Below are positions 51,341 through 60,548 of a stretch of DNA of 64,000 nucleotides, piece after piece. Numbering within the stretch: position 1 is the first letter of the stretch; each line of letters starts with the position of its first letter. A model generated the notes under the pieces. That model was not told where the DNA came from. It saw only the letters and a program-made list of their open reading frames with translations, and ran no database searches. This DNA comes from Coralloluteibacterium stylophorae (GTDB lineage Bacteria; Pseudomonadota; Gammaproteobacteria; Xanthomonadales; Xanthomonadaceae). The position numbers were made by a program, and so were the translations under genes. The DNA is taken from NCBI RefSeq assembly GCF_018122625.2, contig NZ_JAGQFT020000001.1, positions 124,001 to 188,000 of the forward strand, written 5' to 3'.

Positions 51341-51354
51341 ATGCTGCGCAGCAT
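51341..51354. promoter_or_regulatory. perfect palindrome upstream of phaR, possible PhaR operator
   Basis: ATGCTGCGCAGCAT is a perfect 14-bp palindrome centred about 31 bp before the phaR start. Its core CTGC/GCAG resembles half-sites reported for PhaR in Paracoccus, though without the 3-4 nt spacer. A second CTGCAG lies at 51327-51332. Confidence 0.4.
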
Positions 51355-51541
51355 GGACCCCTTGTTTTTGCAGGGCAATACGACCTAGGGGCCATCTACT
51401 GGCGCTGTCGGGGGCATCCCTGGTGCGCTGCGGCGTAATTACGAAGTCGGCACCGATGCTGCGCCGCGGCGGGCCGTTCGGTCACCGACGGCGGCCGGGC
51501 GGCCGCGGCGGGCCCGAATCGGGCCAACTGCGCGAAACGGC

Positions 51542-52282
51542 TCACCAGCCCATGTAGTGCCCGCCGTTGGCCGACAGGTTGGTGCCGGTGATCCAGGCGG
51601 CCTCCTCGGCCACCAGGAACGCCACGGCGTAGGCGATCTCCTCCGGCCGACCCAGCCGCCCGGTCGGGATCTGGGCGACGATCTTCGCCCGCACTTCCTC
51701 GGGCACCGCCATCACCATGTCGGTGGCGATATAGCCGGGCGAGACCGTGTTCACGGTGATGCCGAAGCGCGCGTTCTCCTGTGCCAGGGAGATGGTGAAG
51801 CCGTGCATGCCGGCCTTCGCGGCGGCGTAGTTGGCCTGGCCGTACTGCCCCTTCTGGCCGTTGATCGAGCTGATCTGCACGATCCGGCCCCAGCCGCGCG
51901 CGCGCATGCCCTCGATCACCGGACGGGTGACGTTGAAGCACGAGCCGAGGTTGGTGTCGATGACCTCCTGCCACTGTCGCGCCTGCATGCGGTGGAAGGT
52001 GGTGTCGCGGGTGATGCCGGCATTGTTGACCAGGATCTCCACCGGCCCGACGCGCGCCTCGATCTCGCGCACCATCTCCGCCGACGCGTCCGCTTCGCTG
52101 ACGTCGCCCTCGACCAGTTCCACCTCGATCCCCTCGGCCCGGCGCTGGGCCTGCCATGCCCGAGCGCGCGCCTCGTCGCGGTAATTGCTCACCACCCGAT
52201 GCCCCATCGACGCCAGCTTCTGGCAGATGGCGGTACCGATTCCGCCGGTTCCGCCGGTGACCAGGGCGATGCGAGGCTGCAT
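51542..52282 (-). CDS. phaB: acetoacetyl-CoA reductase (3-oxoacyl-CoA, NADPH)
   Basis: Short-chain dehydrogenase of 246 residues that reduces acetoacetyl-CoA to (R)-3-hydroxybutyryl-CoA for polyhydroxybutyrate. Landmarks are VTGGTGGIGTAIC (cofactor), VNNAGITRDTTFHRM, SSINGQKGQYGQANYAAAKAG (catalytic Ser, Tyr, Lys) and SPGYIATDMVMAVPEEV. The GQKGQYGQANY stretch and the C-terminal GTNLSANGGHYMGW distinguish PhaB from FabG. The ATG at 52282 has GGAG upstream; the frame is open further but unrelated. phaR lies 224 bp downstream; gluQRS precedes it. Confidence 0.92.
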   Translation of the reverse strand: MQPRIALVTGGTGGIGTAICQKLASMGHRVVSNYRDEARARAWQAQRRAEGIEVELVEGDVSEADASAEMVREIEARVGPVEILVNNAGITRDTTFHRMQARQWQEVIDTNLGSCFNVTRPVIEGMRARGWGRIVQISSINGQKGQYGQANYAAAKAGMHGFTISLAQENARFGITVNTVSPGYIATDMVMAVPEEVRAKIVAQIPTGRLGRPEEIAYAVAFLVAEEAAWITGTNLSANGGHYMGW

Positions 52283-52320
52283 GGAGCGACTCCGGGAATG
52301 ACTGCGGGAAGCTCGCCATC

Positions 52321-53238
52321 CTAGCCAAGGCCGGGGCCGGGCGGGGAACCGGCGGGAGCCGGTGCCGTTCCCGTCGCCGCGACCGGGCCCGGCGGCACCC
52401 TGGCCATGTCGAACCTCGCCGCCGCCGTGCGCAGCAGGTCGCGCAACGGCCCGGGCCGCGCCCAGACCGCGGGATCCTGGCCCAGCACCCGCCATGCCGC
52501 CGCCAGCGCCGGCCGCGGATCCGCGGGGTCGACGGGCAGTGCCGCCAACGACTTGCCGAGCTTGCGTCCCGCTGCATCGACGACCAGCGGCAGGTGCGCG
52601 TAGCGCGGCGTCGGCAGGCCCAGGCGCTGCTGCAGCAGGATCTGGCGCGGCGTCGAGTCGAGGAGGTCGGCGCCGCGCACGACGTGGGTCACGCCCTGCT
52701 CAGCGTCGTCCACCACCACCGCCAGCTGGTAGGCCCAGTGGCCGTCGGCACGGCGCACGACGAAGTCGCCGTCCTCCTCCGCGAGGTGGCGCGCGACCGC
52801 GCCCTGTACCGCATCGACGAAGCCGATGGTGCGTGCGGGTGCGCGCATCCTCGTTGCCGGCGGCCGCTCGGCATGCGCGTCCGCGACGCAGGCGCGGTGC
52901 AGGCCGTCGCTGGCGCCGAGCTCGCTGCGGCTGCAGCGGCAGGCGAAGACGTCGCCCTGCGCCTCGAGGCGCGCGAGCGCCTGCGCATAAAGCGCATGCC
53001 GCTGGCTCTGCCGGATCACCGCCGCGTCGGGATCCAGGCCGAAGGCGGCGAGCGTGCGCAGCTGCCCGTCCGCGGCGCCGGCGACCTCGCGTGGCCGGTC
53101 GATGTCCTCGATGCGGACCAGCCACTCGCCCTCGTGCGCCCGCGCATGCGCCCAGCTGCCGAGCGCGGCGACGAGGGATCCGAAGTGCAGGGGACCGGTC
53201 GGGGAGGGCGCGAAGCGCCCGCGGTAGCGCTCAGCCAT
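52321..53238 (-). CDS. gluQRS: glutamyl-Q tRNA(Asp) synthetase
   Basis: Truncated glutamyl-tRNA synthetase paralogue of 305 residues that attaches glutamate to queuosine of tRNA-Asp. It contains only the catalytic domain. Landmarks are RFAPSPTGPLHFGSLVAALGSW (HIGH-like motif), RIEDIDRPRE, zinc-site cysteines in ACRCSRSEL with later cysteine, DGHWAYQLAVVVDDAEQGVTHVVRG, and the KLGKS motif (KMSKS-like). The anticodon-binding half is absent as expected. A short Pro/Ala/Gly-rich tail of ~20 residues is extra. It is divergent from htpX. Confidence 0.92.
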   Translation of the reverse strand: MAERYRGRFAPSPTGPLHFGSLVAALGSWAHARAHEGEWLVRIEDIDRPREVAGAADGQLRTLAAFGLDPDAAVIRQSQRHALYAQALARLEAQGDVFACRCSRSELGASDGLHRACVADAHAERPPATRMRAPARTIGFVDAVQGAVARHLAEEDGDFVVRRADGHWAYQLAVVVDDAEQGVTHVVRGADLLDSTPRQILLQQRLGLPTPRYAHLPLVVDAAGRKLGKSLAALPVDPADPRPALAAAWRVLGQDPAVWARPGPLRDLLRTAAARFDMARVPPGPVAATGTAPAPAGSPPGPGLG

Positions 53239-53296
53239 CGGATCCGGCGGAAGTCTGAACGGTCGCGGCCGTGGCGTGCTGGACGGCAGGCATGAT

Positions 53297-53324
53297 CTTG
53301 AAATTAACCGATCGCGGCCAATCT
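53297..53324 (+). promoter_or_regulatory. sigma-32-like heat-shock promoter of htpX
   Basis: CTTGAAA (53297-53303) and GCCAATCT (53317-53324) are separated by 13 nt. They match the sigma-32 consensus CTTGAAA-N11-16-CCCCATnT at seven of seven -35 bases and five of the seven defined -10 bases. Transcription would start about 43 nt before the htpX ATG. Confidence 0.55.
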
Positions 53325-53372
53325 TCGGCTGGCGACCGGATCGCCGGTTCGTCCCTCGGGAGAGTACGAGAC

Positions 53373-54296
53373 ATGTTCAAGCGGATTACCTTGTTCCTGG
53401 CCACCAACCTCGCGGTGTTGGTGCTGCTGGGTATCGTGATGTCGGTGCTGCAGGGCGTCTTCGGCGTGCGCCTGGACGGCGGCGCGGGGCTGCTGGTGTT
53501 CGCGGCGGTGTTCGGGTTCGGCGGTTCGCTGATCTCGCTGATGATGTCGAAGTGGTCAGCCAAGATGGCGACCGGTGCCAGGGTCATCGAGCAGCCGCGC
53601 AACGAGGCGGAACGGTGGCTGGTGGAGACGGTGCGCCGGCAGGCGGATGCCGCGGGCATCGGCATGCCCGAGGTCGCCGTCTACGACGCGCCGGAGATCA
53701 ACGCCTTCGCGACCGGCGCCAGCCGCAACAATGCGCTGGTGGCGGTGTCGACCGGCCTGCTGCGCTCGATGAGCCGCGACGAGGCCGAGGCGGTGCTGGG
53801 GCATGAGGTGAGCCACGTCGCCAATGGCGACATGGTCACCATGGCCCTGGTCCAGGGCGTGCTCAACACGTTCGTGATCTTCCTGGCACGGGTCGTCGGC
53901 CGCGTCATCGACGGGTTCCTGAGCGGCAGCCGCGACGGCGAGCACGCGGGGCCGAGCTTCTTCTACTACGTGATCGTGTTCGTGCTGGACATGGTGTTCG
54001 GCCTGTTCGCCTCGATGATCGCGATGTGGTTCAGCCGCCACCGCGAGTTCCGTGCCGACGCCGGCGGCGCGCGCCTGGCGGGACGCCACAAGATGATCGC
54101 GGCGCTCGAGCGGCTCGCGCAGAACCAGGGCCAGAGCACGCTGCCGAACCAGATCCAGGCCTTCGGCATCTCCGGCGCCGTGGCCCACGGCATGCGTCGG
54201 CTGCTGCTGAGCCATCCGCCGCTGGCGGAGCGGATCCAGGCCCTGCGCGACGCGCCGCTGGACGAACACGCGGTCCGGCAGGGCGTGGTGTCCTAG
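53373..54296 (+). CDS. htpX: membrane-bound zinc protease HtpX
   Basis: M48 metalloprotease of 307 residues that degrades misfolded inner-membrane proteins. Membrane segments are at ~5-28 ([22 protein letters not shown]), ~38-58, and two between ~160 and 220. The zinc motif is [12 protein letters not shown] (HExxH), with the glutamate ligand in [15 protein letters not shown]. The catalytic part faces the cytoplasm. The ATG at 53373 gives the family start MFKRITLFL; the frame opens upstream without homology. A sigma-32-like promoter upstream fits the known heat-shock control of htpX. A rho-independent terminator follows. Confidence 0.95.
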   Translation: MFKRITLFLATNLAVLVLLGIVMSVLQGVFGVRLDGGAGLLVFAAVFGFGGSLISLMMSKWSAKMATGARVIEQPRNEAERWLVETVRRQADAAGIGMPEVAVYDAPEINAFATGASRNNALVAVSTGLLRSMSRDEAEAVLGHEVSHVANGDMVTMALVQGVLNTFVIFLARVVGRVIDGFLSGSRDGEHAGPSFFYYVIVFVLDMVFGLFASMIAMWFSRHREFRADAGGARLAGRHKMIAALERLAQNQGQSTLPNQIQAFGISGAVAHGMRRLLLSHPPLAERIQALRDAPLDEHAVRQGVVS

Positions 54297-54324
54297 CGCT
54301 TCTCCCGGTCCGCCAGCAGCAACG

Positions 54325-54351
54325 AGGCCCGCCTCCCGGCGGGCCTTTTTT
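54325..54351 (+). terminator. rho-independent terminator of htpX
   Basis: An 8-bp stem GGCCCGCC/GGCGGGCC (54326-54345) with loop TCCC is followed by six T residues on the plus strand, 29 bp past the htpX stop. Confidence 0.9.
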
Positions 54352-54374
54352 CTGGTGTCGCCACTTTCCCGGGA

Positions 54375-56450
54375 TCAGCCGAAGTCGTAGTTCATCAGGG
54401 GGCCCGCCGCCGCGAGGAAATGGCCCTCGACGTAGTCGACGCCGGCTGCGAACAGCACCGACATGCTCGCCGCGTCCTGCACGAACTCGGCCATGACCTT
54501 CTTGTCGTGCTCGCGCGCCTGCTCGGCGAGCGTGCGCAGGCGCTGCTGCGATTCGGCGTTGCGCGGCAGGTCCTGCATCAGCGCGCGGTCGATCTTGAGG
54601 AAGGCCGGGTCGAGGTTGGTCAGCAGGTGGAACGGATTGAGCCCGGAACCGAACTGCTCCAGCGCGAGCCGGCAGCCGAGCGCGGCGACGGCGGTCTGGA
54701 ACTCCTGCGTCGCCCTGAGCGCGGTGAAGGCCTTGGCCTCCGCGATCTCGAACACCAGCTGGGCGCCGTCGACGCCGTACTTCGACAGCTGCGAGGCGAC
54801 GAAGTCCTGGAGCGTGCCCCTGGTCAGCGAGGCCTGGGTGATCTTCACGAACAGGGTCGGGCTGTGGCGCCGGGTCCTGGCCTCGGCGCAGGCGGCGATG
54901 GCGTGGGAGATGACCCAGCGGTCGAGGTCGTCGAGCAGGCCGTGCTCCTCGGCGATGTCGAAGAACGCGCCGGGCAGGACCACCTCGCCCTCGCTGCCGC
55001 GCAGGCGGATCAGGACCTCGTACTGCTCGCCCGGCTCGCCCTGCAGGCTGATGATCGGCTGGTAGTGCAGCACGAAGCCTTCGTTGTCGAGCGCGCGGCG
55101 GATGCGCTCGACCCAGCCCAGCACGCGCTCCTCCTCGGCGCGGTCCACCGCGCCGGGATCGTAGATCTCGGCGCGGTTGCCGCCGACCTGCATGGCCGAC
55201 TGCAGCGACTGCGTGGCACGCGACAGCACCTGCTGCACCGTGGCGATCTTCTCGCCGATCTGGACGCCACCGATGCTCACGGTCAGCGACAGCGAACGGT
55301 CGTCGGCCTCGACGATGTGGCCGTCGAAGGCGCGGCGCAGCTGCTCGGCGACCTCCGCGCTGCGGCGGTGGTCGCACTCGGTGCACAGCACGGCGAAGCC
55401 ATGGTCGCTGAAGCGGGCGGCGTGGCTGTGCCCGTCGAGCGCGCCGCGCAGGCGTTCGGCCAGCGCCCCGAGCAGCGCGTCGGCATGGGCGAGGCCGATG
55501 TCGGCGAGCACGTTGCTGTAGTGGTCGGGCTCGATCAGCAGCAGGGCCTGGTCGCCACGGCCGCCGGCGGCGGCGGCCACCGAATCCTCCAGCAGCGCCA
55601 GGAAGTGCGCGCGGTTGTACAGGCCGGTCACCTGGTCGCGCTGGCGCAGCGCGTCGAGCTCGCGCGCGACGTCGGCATCGACCGCCTGCTGGCGGAACAC
55701 GATCTGCAGGCAGGACTCGCCCTCGTAGGTCGCCTGGGCGAACTCCATGACCGCGTCGAAACTCGAGCCGTCGGCACGCTGCGCGGCCAGTTCCAGGCTG
55801 CGCGGCGGCGGCTCGCCGCGGGACAGCCCGCGCAGGAGCTGCTTGAACTCGCCGGCGTGCGAGGGGGCGACCATGTCCAGCAGCGGCAGCCCCTCGACCT
55901 CGTCGAAGTCGGCGTAGCCGAACATCTCGAGGTAGGCGTCGTTGGCGCGGATGTGCATGCCCTCGTGGACGTAGGCGATCGGGTCGCGCGAGGAGGCGAT
56001 GAGCGCATCGCAGCGGCGCTCGCTCTCGCGCAGGGCGATCGCCAGCCGACGCAGGTCGCGGCGCCGCGCCAGCCCCTCGAACGCACGCCGCACCACCGCG
56101 CGCAGGTGCTCCGGACGACCGCGCAGCGCGACGTCCCTCGCACCGAGCGACAGCGCCTCGAGCACCGCGTTCTCGTCGAGCGACTCCATGCCGGCGATCA
56201 CCGGCAGGTCCTTGCCCGAGGCGTCGGTGACCTGCATGAGCAGCGGGAACGGGATCTGCGTCCCGGCCCAGGCCGCGAGCACCAGGTCGACCGGGTGCTC
56301 GAGCAGCAGGCGCGCGAGTTCGTCGCTGGATTCGGCGCGCAGCGGGCGGATCGCCATGCCGCCGTTGCGGAGCAGGCTGATGAAGCGTTCTGCGTCGTCG
56401 AGGCGGTCCTCGACCAGCAGCAGGCGTATCACGGTGTCGGACTGCGGCAT
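54375..56450 (-). CDS. FimX/Filp-like REC-PAS-GGDEF-EAL c-di-GMP receptor
   Basis: Protein of 691 residues, the same length as Pseudomonas FimX. Domains: receiver-like (~8-125, LLLVEDRLDDAERFISLL), PAS (~150-260), degenerate GGDEF (~275-420; ARFSDHGFAVL in place of the GGDEF site), and degenerate EAL (~440-690; YEVLIRLRG in place of EAL, and LEQFGSG in place of DDFG). With both catalytic sites lost, it should bind and not turn over c-di-GMP, as FimX and Xanthomonas Filp do in type IV pilus and virulence control. The receiver-like domain probably lacks normal phosphorylation. GGAGA precedes the ATG at 56450. Converges with htpX. Confidence 0.87.
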   Translation of the reverse strand: MPQSDTVIRLLLVEDRLDDAERFISLLRNGGMAIRPLRAESSDELARLLLEHPVDLVLAAWAGTQIPFPLLMQVTDASGKDLPVIAGMESLDENAVLEALSLGARDVALRGRPEHLRAVVRRAFEGLARRRDLRRLAIALRESERRCDALIASSRDPIAYVHEGMHIRANDAYLEMFGYADFDEVEGLPLLDMVAPSHAGEFKQLLRGLSRGEPPPRSLELAAQRADGSSFDAVMEFAQATYEGESCLQIVFRQQAVDADVARELDALRQRDQVTGLYNRAHFLALLEDSVAAAAGGRGDQALLLIEPDHYSNVLADIGLAHADALLGALAERLRGALDGHSHAARFSDHGFAVLCTECDHRRSAEVAEQLRRAFDGHIVEADDRSLSLTVSIGGVQIGEKIATVQQVLSRATQSLQSAMQVGGNRAEIYDPGAVDRAEEERVLGWVERIRRALDNEGFVLHYQPIISLQGEPGEQYEVLIRLRGSEGEVVLPGAFFDIAEEHGLLDDLDRWVISHAIAACAEARTRRHSPTLFVKITQASLTRGTLQDFVASQLSKYGVDGAQLVFEIAEAKAFTALRATQEFQTAVAALGCRLALEQFGSGLNPFHLLTNLDPAFLKIDRALMQDLPRNAESQQRLRTLAEQAREHDKKVMAEFVQDAASMSVLFAAGVDYVEGHFLAAAGPLMNYDFG

Positions 56451-56578
56451 GCCGTCTCCGGGCAACTCGTTCGTCGGTGCGGTCGCGGCGCCCCTTTCGC
56501 CGCAACCTGGATGGCGTCCTGCCGCATCGTCGGGCGGACAGCGCAAAGCATAGTCGAGGCGGCGGGCCTTGGGCCGCC

Positions 56579-57580
56579 TCAGAGCGGACGCTTGCCCGGA
56601 TCGCCGGCGACCTCGCGGACCAGGCGCGGGACCAGGTAGCCCGGCAGGCGCGCGGCCAGCGCCTCGTGCAGGGCACGCGCGGTCGCGTCGTCGACCTCGA
56701 AATGCGCGGCGCCGGCGACCCGGTCGAGCTGGTGCAGGTAGTAGGGCAGGACGCCGATCTCGAACGACCGCTCGCTCAGCCGCGCGAGCGCCTCGATGTC
56801 GTCGTTGATCCCGCGCAGGAGCACCGCCTGGTTCAGCACCGTCGCGCCGGTGCCGCGCAGCGCCGCGATGGCGCCTGCGACCGAGGCGTCCAGCTCGTTG
56901 GCGTGGTTGGCGTGGATGACCACCGCGACCGGCCAGGGCAGGCCGCCGAGCCAGGCGAGCAGATCGTCGTCGACCCGCTCGGGAAGCACCACGGGCAACC
57001 GGGTGTGGATGCGCAGGCGGCGCAGGTGCGGGATCGCCCTGAGCCGGGTGGTCAGGCCCGCGAGCTTGTGGGTCGCCAGCGAGAGTGGGTCGCCGCCCGA
57101 CAGCAGCACTTCCTCGATGCTCGGGTCCGCTGCGATGTAGGCCACGGCCTCCTGCCAGTCGCCGGCCGCGGCGGTGTCCTGCGCGTAGTCGAAATGGCGC
57201 CGGAAGCAGTAGCGGCAGTGCACCGCGCAGCTGCCGGTGGCCACCAGCAGCGCGCGGCCCCGGTACTTGTGCAGCACGCCCGTGGCGCCGCGCGCGGCCA
57301 TGTCGCCGACCGCGTCGATGCCGTAGCCAGGCACCAGCGCATCCTCCTCGATCACCGGCAGCACCTGGCGCAACAGCGGGTCGGTGGGGTCGCCGCGCCG
57401 CATCCGCGCGACGAAGCCGGGCGGCGCGCGCAGCGGGAACTGGCGGGCGGCGGCGTCGGAGACGCGTGCGGCCAGGTCGGGCAGGCCGAGCTCGCGCAGC
57501 AGGTCGCGCGGGTCGCGCAGCGACTGCCGCCACAGCGCCTGCCAGCCCACCGCCGAGCCGAGGGAGCGGGCGTGGCTCAC
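56579..57580 (-). CDS. epmB: EF-P beta-lysylation protein EpmB (lysine 2,3-aminomutase family)
   Basis: Radical SAM enzyme of 333 residues that converts L-lysine to (R)-beta-lysine for modification of EF-P. The iron-sulfur motif CAVHCRYC holds Cys118, Cys122 and Cys125. Other landmarks are HFDYAQDTAAAG, LLSGGDPLSL, RIHTRLPVVLPER, HANHANELD and VLNQAVLLRGIND. It is shorter than clostridial lysine 2,3-aminomutase, as EpmB should be. The GTG start at 57580 begins ahead of the conserved N-terminal QALWRQSLRDPRDLL. It is divergent from efp, its functional partner; epmA is not in the window. Confidence 0.93.
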   Translation of the reverse strand: MSHARSLGSAVGWQALWRQSLRDPRDLLRELGLPDLAARVSDAAARQFPLRAPPGFVARMRRGDPTDPLLRQVLPVIEEDALVPGYGIDAVGDMAARGATGVLHKYRGRALLVATGSCAVHCRYCFRRHFDYAQDTAAAGDWQEAVAYIAADPSIEEVLLSGGDPLSLATHKLAGLTTRLRAIPHLRRLRIHTRLPVVLPERVDDDLLAWLGGLPWPVAVVIHANHANELDASVAGAIAALRGTGATVLNQAVLLRGINDDIEALARLSERSFEIGVLPYYLHQLDRVAGAAHFEVDDATARALHEALAARLPGYLVPRLVREVAGDPGKRPL

Positions 57581-57730
57581 GGCGCCGGACCGGCGGGATG
57601 GAACGGGGCGTGGAACGGGCACGGCATCGGCATCACGGTTATCATGGAGGTTTGCGAAAGGCCGCCCACCGGGGCGGCCGCATAGTCTACGGCCGCGCAT
57701 GGCCGACCAACGATACGGAGCGAGCAAGGC

Positions 57731-58297
57731 ATGGCCAGTTACGGCATGAACGACGTCAAGAACGGGATGAAGATCCTCGTCAACAACGAGCCCTGCGTCA
57801 TCACCGACACCGAGTACGTCAAGCCGGGCAAGGGCCAGGCCTTCACGCGCGTGAAGTATCGCTTCATCAAGTCGGGCCGCGTGGTCGAGCTGACCATGAA
57901 GGCGACGGATTCTCTCGAGGCGGCGGACGTCGTCGACACCGACATGCAGTTCCTCTACGCCGACGGCGAGTTCTGGCACTTCATGAACCCCGAGAGCTTC
58001 GAGCAGGTGCAGGCCGACGAGGCCGGCGTCGGCGACGCGAAGAAGTGGCTCAAGGGCGAGGAGGACTGCGTGGTGACCCTGTTCAACGGCAGCCCGATCA
58101 CGGTGCAGCCGCCGAATTTCGTCGAACTCAAGATCGTCGAGACCGATCCGGGCGTGCGTGGCGACACCTCGGGCGGCGGCGGCAAGCCGGCCAAGCTCGA
58201 GACCGGTGCGGTGGTCCGCGTGCCGCTGTTCGTCGGCCAGGAAGAGGTCATCCGCGTCGATACCCGCAGCGGCGAGTACGTCAGCCGCGTCAAGTGA
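57731..58297 (+). CDS. efp: translation elongation factor P
   Basis: Elongation factor P of 188 residues, which relieves ribosome stalling at polyproline stretches. The three OB/KOW-like domains run ~1-65, ~66-128 and ~129-188. The tip loop [10 protein letters not shown] places Lys34 (numbering with Met1) at the position beta-lysylated by EpmA/EpmB, consistent with the neighbouring epmB. The C-terminal [26 protein letters not shown] is the EF-P signature region. CGGAG lies ~11 nt before the ATG. A G+C-rich hairpin at 58305-58333 follows the stop. Confidence 0.97.
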   Translation: MASYGMNDVKNGMKILVNNEPCVITDTEYVKPGKGQAFTRVKYRFIKSGRVVELTMKATDSLEAADVVDTDMQFLYADGEFWHFMNPESFEQVQADEAGVGDAKKWLKGEEDCVVTLFNGSPITVQPPNFVELKIVETDPGVRGDTSGGGGKPAKLETGAVVRVPLFVGQEEVIRVDTRSGEYVSRVK

Positions 58298-58304
58298 TCC
58301 GGCG

Positions 58305-58333
58305 CGCGCCTGCGGCACGGGTCCGCAGGCGCG
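58305..58333 (+). terminator. hairpin after efp
   Basis: An 11-bp perfect stem (58305-58315 with 58323-58333; core GCGCCTGCGG/CCGCAGGCGC) with a 7-nt loop begins 7 bp after the efp stop. No T-tract follows, so termination is uncertain. Confidence 0.45.
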
Positions 58334-58453
58334 GCGGGCGGCTCCGGCCCGGCCGGGCCACGACGGCAGGATGACCGAGGTCGCGGCCGTCATCCCGGCA
58401 CCGGCATGGTGTCGGCCCGCAGCATGCCGCCGCCACGTTTTCCAGGAGAGCCC

Positions 58454-59809
58454 ATGACCGACACCCTTCCCGAACCCTGCGATCTCCTGATCGAAGCCGG
58501 CTGGGTGGTCCCGGTCGAGCCGCATGGCGTGGTGCTGGAAGGCCACGCGGTGGCGGTCCGCGACGGCGCGATCCTGGCGGTGCTGCCGGCCGCGGACGCA
58601 GCGGCGCGTTACGCCCCGCGCGAGCACGTGCGCAAGCCGCATTCGGTGCTGCTGCCGGGCCTGGTCAACGCACACGTGCACAACCCGATGACCCTGCTGC
58701 GCGGCGTCGCCGACGACCTGCCGCTGATGGTCTGGCTGCGCGAGCACATCTGGCCGATCGAGGGCAAGGTGCTGGGGCCGGCCTTCGTCGCCGACGGCAT
58801 CGAGCTGGCCATCGCCGAGATGGTCCGCGGCGGCACCACCTGCTGCAACGAGAACTACTTCTTTCCCGACGCCGCCGCCGCGACCTATGCCCGGCACGGC
58901 TTCCGCGCCGTGGTCGGGCTGCCGGTGATCGACTTCCCGACGCCGTGGGCCGCTTCCCAGGACGAGTACTTCGCCAAGGCCCTGGAGGTGCACGACGGGA
59001 TCCGCGCCGATGCGCTGGTGACCAGCGCCTTCGTGCCGCACGCGCCGTACACCGTGGCCGATTCCGCCTTCGAACGCATCCGCGTGCTGGCCGACCAGCT
59101 CGACATCCCGGTCCACCTGCACGTGCACGAGACCGCGCAGGAGGTCGAGGACGCGCTGGCCAGGCACGGCAGCCGCGAGATCGCGCGCCTGGACCGCCTC
59201 GGCCTCTACAACGACCGCCTGATCGCGGTGCACATGACCCAGCTCACCGATGCCGAGATCGCGCTGACCGCCGAGCGCGGGGTGTCGGTGGTGCACTGCC
59301 CGGAATCCAACCTCAAGCTCGCCTCGGGCTTCTGCCCGGTGGAGAAGCTGCGCCGCGCCGGCGTCAACTTGGCGTTGGGCACGGACGGGGCGGCGAGCAA
59401 CAACGACCTCGACATGATCGGCGAGATGCGCACTGCCGCGCTGCTGGCCAAGGCCGTCGCCGGCGACGCCGCCGCGCTCGATGCGGCCAGCGTGCTGCGC
59501 ATGGCGACCCTGGGCGGCGCGCGCGCGATGGGGCTCGACGACCGCATCGGCTCGATCGAGCCGGGCAAGCGCGCCGACCTGGTGCTGGTCGACATGGACC
59601 CGATCGAGATGCAGCCGCTCTACCACGTGGTCTCGCAGCTGGTGTACGCGAGCGGGCGCGGACAGGTCAGCGACGTCTGGATCGACGGCCGGCGCCACCT
59701 GCGCGACCGCGCCTGCGAGGGGATCGACGTCGGCGCCGTCGGCGCCCGCGCCCGCGAATGGGCCGAGCGCATCGGCGCCATGCGCGGCGGCAGGACGGAG
59801 GCGGCATGA
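58454..59809 (+). CDS. mtaD: 5-methylthioadenosine/S-adenosylhomocysteine deaminase (TRZ/ATZ amidohydrolase)
   Basis: Metal-dependent amidohydrolase of 451 residues. The HxH motif is [15 protein letters not shown]; further metal-site residues are in [10 protein letters not shown], the histidine of [17 protein letters not shown], and the aspartate of [13 protein letters not shown]. The TRZ/ATZ family is best matched by MtaD, which deaminates methylthioadenosine or S-adenosylhomocysteine; related enzymes act on other purines or triazines, so the substrate is moderately sure. AGGAGAG supports the ATG at 58454. The stop overlaps the ubiG start (ATGA). SAH is the by-product of the UbiG reaction, which fits the pairing. 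Confidence 0.87.
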   Translation: MTDTLPEPCDLLIEAGWVVPVEPHGVVLEGHAVAVRDGAILAVLPAADAAARYAPREHVRKPHSVLLPGLVNAHVHNPMTLLRGVADDLPLMVWLREHIWPIEGKVLGPAFVADGIELAIAEMVRGGTTCCNENYFFPDAAAATYARHGFRAVVGLPVIDFPTPWAASQDEYFAKALEVHDGIRADALVTSAFVPHAPYTVADSAFERIRVLADQLDIPVHLHVHETAQEVEDALARHGSREIARLDRLGLYNDRLIAVHMTQLTDAEIALTAERGVSVVHCPESNLKLASGFCPVEKLRRAGVNLALGTDGAASNNDLDMIGEMRTAALLAKAVAGDAAALDAASVLRMATLGGARAMGLDDRIGSIEPGKRADLVLVDMDPIEMQPLYHVVSQLVYASGRGQVSDVWIDGRRHLRDRACEGIDVGAVGARAREWAERIGAMRGGRTEAA

Positions 59810-60543
59810 ATGCGACGCAGCAGGGGCAGGGGATGAACGCCAGCCAGGACGAACTCGACCGCTTCGGCGCGCTGGCGAGCCAGTGGTGGGACGAGAACGG
59901 GCCGCAGCGCCCGCTGCACGACCTCAACCCGGTGCGCCTGGACTACATCCGCAACCGCGCCCCGCTCGAGGGGCGGACGGTGCTCGACGTCGGCTGCGGT
60001 GGCGGCCTGCTGAGCGAGGCGCTCGCCCGCGCCGGCGCGAAAGTCACCGCGCTCGACCTCGCCCCGGAGCTGATCGAGGTCGCCCGGCTGCACCTGCTGG
60101 AGGCGCGCCTGGCGACGCCCGGCCTCGAGGTCGAGTACCTGCTCACCGCGGTCGAGCAGCTCGCGGCGGAGCGTCCGGCCGGCTTCGACGTGGTCTGCTG
60201 CATGGAGATGATCGAGCACGTGCCGGACCCGGCCGCGGTCATCGCCGCCTGCGCGCGCCTGCTGAAGCCGGGCGGGCAGCTGTTCGTGTCCACGCTCAAC
60301 CGTACGCCGGCGGCCTTCGCCTTCGCGATCGTCGGCGCCGAGTACGTCGCCCGCCTGCTGCCGCGCGGCACGCACCGCTACGCGCAGTTCGTGCGCCCGG
60401 CCGAGCTCGGCGCGTGGATGCGCGAGGCGGGGCTGTCGATGCAGGACGTCAGCGGCGTGCTCTACGACCCGCTGCGCCGGCGCGCGCGGCTGTCCTCGCT
60501 CAACGCGGTCAACTACATGGCCGCCGCGCGCAAGCCGGAGTGA
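59806..60543 (+). CDS. ubiG: ubiquinone biosynthesis O-methyltransferase UbiG
   Basis: SAM-dependent methyltransferase of 245 residues that performs both O-methylations in ubiquinone synthesis. UbiG landmarks are [33 protein letters not shown], motif [51 protein letters not shown], and [18 protein letters not shown]. The ATG overlaps the mtaD stop; a second ATG ten codons on (59833) is a weaker alternative. Next is gph, five bp after the stop with a GTG start, the usual ubiG-gph order. Confidence 0.95.
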   Translation: MNATQQGQGMNASQDELDRFGALASQWWDENGPQRPLHDLNPVRLDYIRNRAPLEGRTVLDVGCGGGLLSEALARAGAKVTALDLAPELIEVARLHLLEARLATPGLEVEYLLTAVEQLAAERPAGFDVVCCMEMIEHVPDPAAVIAACARLLKPGGQLFVSTLNRTPAAFAFAIVGAEYVARLLPRGTHRYAQFVRPAELGAWMREAGLSMQDVSGVLYDPLRRRARLSSLNAVNYMAAARKPE

Positions 60544-60548
60544 GCGCC

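Noticed and set aside
58298-58453. An SAH riboswitch before mtaD
   Set aside because: The 156-bp region has a simple hairpin but none of the conserved SAH riboswitch core that I could match by eye.
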